64,000 bases of DNA. It comes from Torreya grandis. Taxonomy: Eukaryota > Streptophyta > Pinopsida > Cupressales > Taxaceae. The notes beneath the pieces were generated by a model. That model searched no databases. It had not been told where the DNA came from and saw only the letters and a list, made by a program, of their open reading frames with translations. The stretch covers positions 2,238,501 to 2,302,500 of the forward strand of contig JARHVA010001471.1 of NCBI GenBank assembly GCA_037957365.1, written 5' to 3'. A program made the position numbers and the translations under genes. Numbering within the stretch: the stretch's first letter is position 1; the number at the start of each line of letters is the position of its first letter. Positions 59,360 through 64,000 of the stretch are shown in pieces.

Positions 59360-59885
59360 TTCTATTGGGCTTTTGTCCTCCCAAATTCCTTTGGACTTTT
59401 TGTCTGAAAGAAATTCTTTTCCGTTTGTGCCTTTGATTTTATGAAGGTGCCCTCTACAAGGGCTTCTACTTTCCAAAAATTCCCTTCAAGGTTTTTGATT
59501 TGGTCCTGTCTTTGGCTTTGGTGCCCCCCACAAGGGGATGTTCTTCCAGAAGTGCCCTTCAGAGGAATTGTAAAGGTCCACTTCGCTGCAAAGTGTCCTT
59601 TGCAAGGGCTATTCATCCTCAAAAGTGCCTTTAAAAACTTTTGAAAGGGAATTGCCACCAACCAAGTGCCCTCCGTAAGGGTATGTCTACCTTCAAAAGT
59701 GCCCTTTAAAAGAATTGTAGGGCACTCAAGCTTTTTGAAGGGCACCCAGGCTTTTTGAAATTGTCCTTCGAATGAATTTTCTTGACTTGAAACCATAAAG
59801 TGAACCAACCCGAAGGGTACATACCCTTTGAGACTTTTGAATTGGACCTTCCCAAAGGGTAGATGCCCTTTGAGTCTTCTCAACT
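59360..59885. repeat. Degenerate AGTGCCCTTT repeat region
   Basis: A word like AAGTGCCCTTTRYAAGGG recurs about ten times between 59450 and 59870, every 40-60 bases. The 173-codon minus-strand open frame across it (59362-59883) repeats KGTFEGR-like pieces and is a by-product of the repeat rather than a gene. By analogy with the motif array in the Tat-element LTR it may be the U3 of another LTR. Confidence 0.6.
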
Positions 59886-59894
59886 GTGCTTTTC

Positions 59895-60020
59895 CATTTT
59901 TCTTTCAAACAAAAAGTTTAAAGAAAATAAGCTTTGAACCACTGCCACTTAGTCATTTTTTTGGACTTTTACAGTCTTTTGAGAGCTCTTTCTCTCAGAC
60001 AAAATGTCTGAAGAAAGAGT
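59895..60020. repeat. Two related hairpins
   Basis: The sequence 59986-60019 forms a hairpin with a stem of about 15 base pairs (CTCTTTCTCTCAGACA against TGTCTGAAGAAAGAG) and a loop of about three bases. A weaker relative, TTTCTTTCAAAC against GTTTAAAGAAA, lies at about 59898-59925. Confidence 0.7.
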
Positions 60021-60279
60021 CCACCTCTTATAGCCCAAAAAATCCTTGGGAAGACAAAATAAATAAACTTACAGCTTGTATGTCTTGGCTATATTTGTAT
60101 ATTTGGCTGTAATCAAGCAAGCTCCTTGGAAACCTCTGAATGACTAAAATTCACCTGTTGTAGATGGCCACTTGGGTGGCTGTAAATGCTCATTTAAGGA
60201 CCCCAAAAATGATTCACAAAACAAACTTGGCACCATAGCAAAGTTCTGAATGGTAGGGGTGACAATTTGCCTTGTGGGG

Positions 60280-60795
60280 GGTAAAATTGTTAACAATAAC
60301 CTTGTCTTTTTTCTCTATGGGCTTGCATCTATGCTTCAGTCACATGCTCGATAGGAGTGGTTCTAAGGGCTGGTGTTGTTTGAGATCATTGTGGAACTGT
60401 ATTTTTGAATGGAACAAAATTAGATTTGAATCGATGTTAAGCTGCGATCTTGTCCTTTGCCAACTTAGCCAACTCTAAGGCTTCCATCATCGTGTTGGGC
60501 CGAAACATTTTGACCTCAGATCAAATTGCATCCTTCAGTCCACTAACAAAGCAAGTCATGAAGAATTTATCAGGCAATCCCTCTATATGATTGGCTAGTT
60601 TTTCAAATTCAGTTTGATATTCTCTCACCGTCCCTATTTGGCGAAGTTTAGTGAGTGCTCCAGTGAAGTCATCAAAAGCAATAAGGCCAAACCGTTGCAA
60701 TATGAGGGTGAAAAAATAAGTCCATATGGGTTCATCATGAGCCTTGGTATACCAACAATACCATTGAATGAAGATGCCTTTGGAAGGAAAAAGAA
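60280..60795 (-). pseudogene. Reina-type gag fragment
   Basis: The minus-strand frame closely matches the chromovirus gag at 13069-13560: WYTKAHDEPIWTYFFTLILQ, FDDFTGALTKLRQIGTVREY, EFEKLANHIEGLPDKFF, then after one TGA SEVKMFRPNTMMEALELAKL and a remnant of the zinc-knuckle region. It is truncated at both ends, with about 18 bases missing near 60775. No LTR is linked to it. Confidence 0.8.
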
Positions 60796-60819
60796 GAATT
60801 AATAATTGAAAAGAAATTA

Positions 60820-60965
60820 TAATTCCATTAGCATAAAATTATAATTATAATAATGATTGATTAAATTAATGACAGATGAATTTAATTAATATAATGTGTG
60901 AAATTTTATTATAATAATGATTAATTCAATTAATCAAATATTAATTTAATTAATTTATAATGTAG
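60820..60965. repeat. AATTAAT-rich low-complexity stretch
   Basis: Nearly pure A/T with repeated ATTAATTTAATTAAT words. It borders the gag fragment. Confidence 0.6.
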
Positions 60966-60979
60966 GAAATTCGATGTCT

Positions 60980-62300
60980 TAGTGAGGGAAAGTCATTTGA
61001 GAACAAAACTAAAAATGAAAATAAATAAGAAATATGAACACAAAACACCATTTTCTCACAAAATCATTGATTGCTCCAAAAGGCTCCTTCTTTGGCTTGC
61101 TCGGCTTGCGCTTCAAGAGATCTTCTTCAATGGAGTGTGGCTACCTTCATCTCCTCTTGACACCTTTGGATTTGGCTTGGCTTGGCTTAGCTCAATAATG
61201 TAGCATTATGACATTAAAGATGCAATTATTTTTGAATGCATTTGAGAATTATAATTTTGGCATAAAAGAGCTTATAAGTCAATAGGTAAGGCCTCCTATT
61301 TATAGATTTTTGAAATGGTTTGAGGATCAACCACAACCATCCATATAAAGATTGAGATGTGTGGCCATGAATAAATCTAAATATGAAATTAATTATAAAA
61401 ATATCCACATTAATATTTGGGATAGATGGGTATTTAATAAGCATGGAGGGTCTTAATGAGGCATGGAGGATATTAATGAGGCATGTGAGACCCAAACTCC
61501 TGATATGTTATGCATTTATGGCTTATGGATGCCACCCCATATGATGATATCACCTGATGATGTAGTTAATAAAAATCAATTTCCAATAAATATTTATTCA
61601 AAAATTTCCATGGAAAATTAACTTAAGTCCCTAATTTTGTTTAATTAGCCTAAAACATGATTAGTCAACTTTAGTGCAAATTTTGGCTCTTGGTGCACAA
61701 ATTAATTGAATTAGTCAAAATTTCTTGTTATTGGTCCAAAATTTGACTAGATTGGAATTTAAAGTCAATGTTAGATGCATTGGATCCATTATCCCATTTA
61801 GGATTTTACAAACACCAAATAACAAAGGCACATGTCTCATGCAAGAGATTTAATAGAAAAGAGCAATCCAAAGCACCCAAGTGCAAAATTGACATTTTGA
61901 CTCGAAATGATCTAATCAAAATTAGCTGGCCCATAAATTACATTACCTAATTTAATGATAATCTAGCCAAAATTGGCTCTTGAATATATAAATTCCAACT
62001 CATTTAATGCATTTTAGTGTTTTTAAGATAATTTGTACACTTTGGTAGGTCAAAAGCCTAGTTGGAGGTTATCAATGGCCATTTGTAGGTGTCTATAGTT
62101 TGAAAACTATAAGAAAAGAAATATCTTCTCAACTAATGATAAAAATCATGTATGCCAAAAATAAGATGATGGTTGAAGAACAAATCTCCAAATGATGTTT
62201 TGGAAGCTTACGATGATGCCCCCTCGAGGGAGTGGTTGGCACAAGTAGGTCAAAAAATGGTCCTTCAATAAGAATAAAAATGAAGGGACCAAAGAAATGA
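60980..62300. other. Unassigned intergenic sequence
   Basis: No recognised domain. A GGCTTGGCTTGG run lies near 61175. The minus-strand frame 62129-62323 is not recognised. Confidence 0.4.
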
Positions 62301-62309
62301 AAGTTGATG

Positions 62310-62700
62310 GGGTGAAAACACAATGATTTTTAAAAAGTAGTCAAAATCACTGAGAATGCAAGTGGGATGATGTATAATGGTTTGCCTAAAGTCAGTTATA
62401 AGCATTGTACCTTGATAGTGGTAATATGGTGTGATAACACAATCATTTTCCCAAAGGCAGTTATAATCATTGAAAATATGGAGTTACCCCAATTAGGATA
62501 GACAAACAAGATAAAAACATGCCCCTATATGGGTAAAAAAAAAAGAAATTGGAGACAACATAATGATTTTCCCAAAGGTGGTTATAATCATTGAGAAATA
62601 TAGGTGGGATGATGTGCAATGATTTGCCCATAGGTAGTTATAATAATTGGACCTCGATTATGGAAAACATGATTGATTGGATAATGATGAAGGTAAATAA
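62310..62700. repeat. Nested tandem repeat, 244-bp period with sub-units
   Basis: GTGGGATGATGTATAATGGT at about 62361 recurs as GTGGGATGATGTGCAATGAT at about 62605, with similar flanks. Within each period a sub-unit like TTTTCCCAAAGGYRGTTATA plus ATCATTGA appears more than once. Confidence 0.7.
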
Positions 62701-63131
62701 ATCACAGAGGGTAATGATGAATTGGAACAACCTACTAGTAGGGAGATGCTCATCCAAACTAATAAAGGTTAAAATTCTTTCATGGTTAATTACTCTATTT
62801 GGGATATGAATGGGAGTGAATCAGGATGTCAGCGTTGAAGAGATGTTGATATCACTATTTCTAAATAGACTTCTTAAATCTTAGGTTTGTTGTATCACAT
62901 ATTAGTAGGCTCATGCTATAACATCATGAAGACTTGACCAAAATATGCATAAGGACTGACTCTCGTAATCTAATACTCAAATAGAAAATAATGTACCAAT
63001 GATAAAAAACCATGATATCAATGTTAGAAGATGAATATGGATGGATTCAAATATAGTTGTGCACAAAGAATCACCCAATAAACACACATATAATGAATCA
63101 AGGTAACAATGCTAAAATCAAACAAATAGGC

Positions 63132-63178
63132 AAAAAAAAAAAAAAAAATCATAAACAAACAAACAAACAAATAAACAA
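63132..63178. repeat. Poly(A) and CAAA microsatellite
   Basis: A run of 17 A at 63132-63148 followed closely by CAAA repeats to about 63178. Confidence 0.85.
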
Positions 63179-63642
63179 CATAATAGAAACCATACAAACA
63201 TTGCTCCCAGAAAATAGGTGATAACTTAACAAATGAACAAAATGGGGGAATAGAAGAAATGGAAAGGGGTGGTTGAGTTATCTCCATATGCACTAGGCAA
63301 GTTGACATTGCCTACATAGTTCCATGAATGTAATATCCAATAAAATTTAGGCCAAATGTAGTTCTCCCAAAAAAATGGGAAGAATGTGATAACTAAAGAA
63401 AACAAATAGAATGGATCTGATAGAAGAATAGGAATGGCCTTGAAAAATGGAAAGTACATGAGATAAAAAGACCAAAAAGGTTGGGGAAACTAAGAAACAA
63501 GTGATTTTCTTACAACTTAGTAAGGGTTCCCATAATCCTTAAGGCAAAGAAGTGGTCAGTTTTTTTGTTATTTTTTATCGGTCTTACAAATGTTTTTGCA
63601 ATTTTTGAAATATCTCAAATCAATCAAGAATGATGAGACACT

Positions 63643-63826
63643 AAATGGTTAATTCTCACAAAACAATGAGAGAATTTAAACTTAGGTTTCTTAAAAAATT
63701 ATGAGAACATTCAAACTTAGGTTTCTCGTAAAATGGTGAGAGCGTTAAAACTTAGGTTGCTCACAAAATGGTGAGAGTATTCAAATTTAGGGTGCTAATA
63801 AAATGGTAAAAGCATTAAAACTTAGG
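63643..63826. repeat. 35-bp minisatellite
   Basis: AAACTTAGG recurs at 63678, 63713, 63748, 63783 (as AAATTTAGG) and 63818, exactly 35 bases apart. Each unit carries a GGTTTCTC plus AAAATGGTGAGAGC core. There are about five units with a partial one before. Confidence 0.9.
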
Positions 63827-64000
63827 TTATGATGAGATCATGGTGGAAAGGGTGACTGAGCTGACCTCAACAAGTATTGAGCATTTCCTATATAGTCCTA
63901 AAGTAGGACCTCAAGTCACTATAGCTTTGATTTATAGTAGAGGAATTTGACTAGTGTAGCAATCAATTCAAACAAAATAGGCATAGTTGGTAAAAAAACA

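Noticed and set aside
59362..59883. 173-codon minus-strand open frame
   Set aside because: It spans a degenerate tandem repeat and its protein is made of repeated KGT/EG pieces, so I treat it as a by-product of the repeat.
1..64000. CRISPR arrays, bacterial operons, tRNA or rRNA genes
   Set aside because: Nothing resembling them was seen. The tRNA-like boxes belong to a SINE, and the regular repeats are minisatellites or retroelement leaders.

Overview
The window looks like intergenic DNA from a large, repeat-rich plant genome, most likely a conifer. I found no intact host gene. The contents are decayed transposable elements of several classes: two complete LTR retrotransposons with matching target-site duplications, three related copies of a Penelope-like element (PLE) with reverse transcriptase (RT) and GIY-YIG signatures, two plant L1-type LINE copies, a tRNA-type SINE, and scattered LTR, gag, pol and RNase H pieces. 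The conifer assignment is inference. It rests on the GIY-YIG PLE, which I recall as being reported in conifers ('Dryad' elements), on the very old Gypsy elements, and on the near absence of genes.

Layout. 1-10278: an unidentified Lys/Ser-rich reading frame with eleven stop codons and no frameshift, split by an 8.65-kb minus-strand Tat-lineage LTR element (1579-10224, TSD TACCC). That element keeps gag, protease and RNase H but has no RT or integrase, and beside its 5' LTR it carries a tandem array in which every unit repeats the primer-binding site. 11375-17425: a plus-strand Reina-like chromovirus (323-bp LTRs, TSD TGTAG) with degraded gag, protease, RT, RNase H, integrase and chromodomain. 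17431-21150: unassigned sequence with some exon-like islands.

21151-51235: a large tandem segmental duplication. Block A (about 21187-32700) holds a unique leader, a minus-strand PLE and a plus-strand LINE. Block C (about 33425-35255) is a truncated copy covering the leader tail and half of the PLE. Block B (about 35280-44750 plus 50690-51235) repeats leader, PLE and LINE in the same order and is interrupted by about 5.9 kb of other retrotransposon sequence. A SINE with a 7-bp TSD is present only in B, so it inserted after the duplication.

51360-64000: a minus-strand LINE-type RNase H fragment, an LTR with an initiator-Met primer site, a Tat-type RT/RNase H fragment with a mutated YVDD box, a coiled-coil fragment, a hairpin-bearing repeat region, a Reina-type gag fragment and several short tandem repeats.

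The genes do not work together as a system; they are relics. Several damaged catalytic residues (Asp to Asn in protease, integrase and RT, Glu to Lys in integrase, and CAG to TAG stops) are the C-to-T or G-to-A changes expected from deamination of methylated cytosine. Block boundaries and identities were judged by eye and are approximate.
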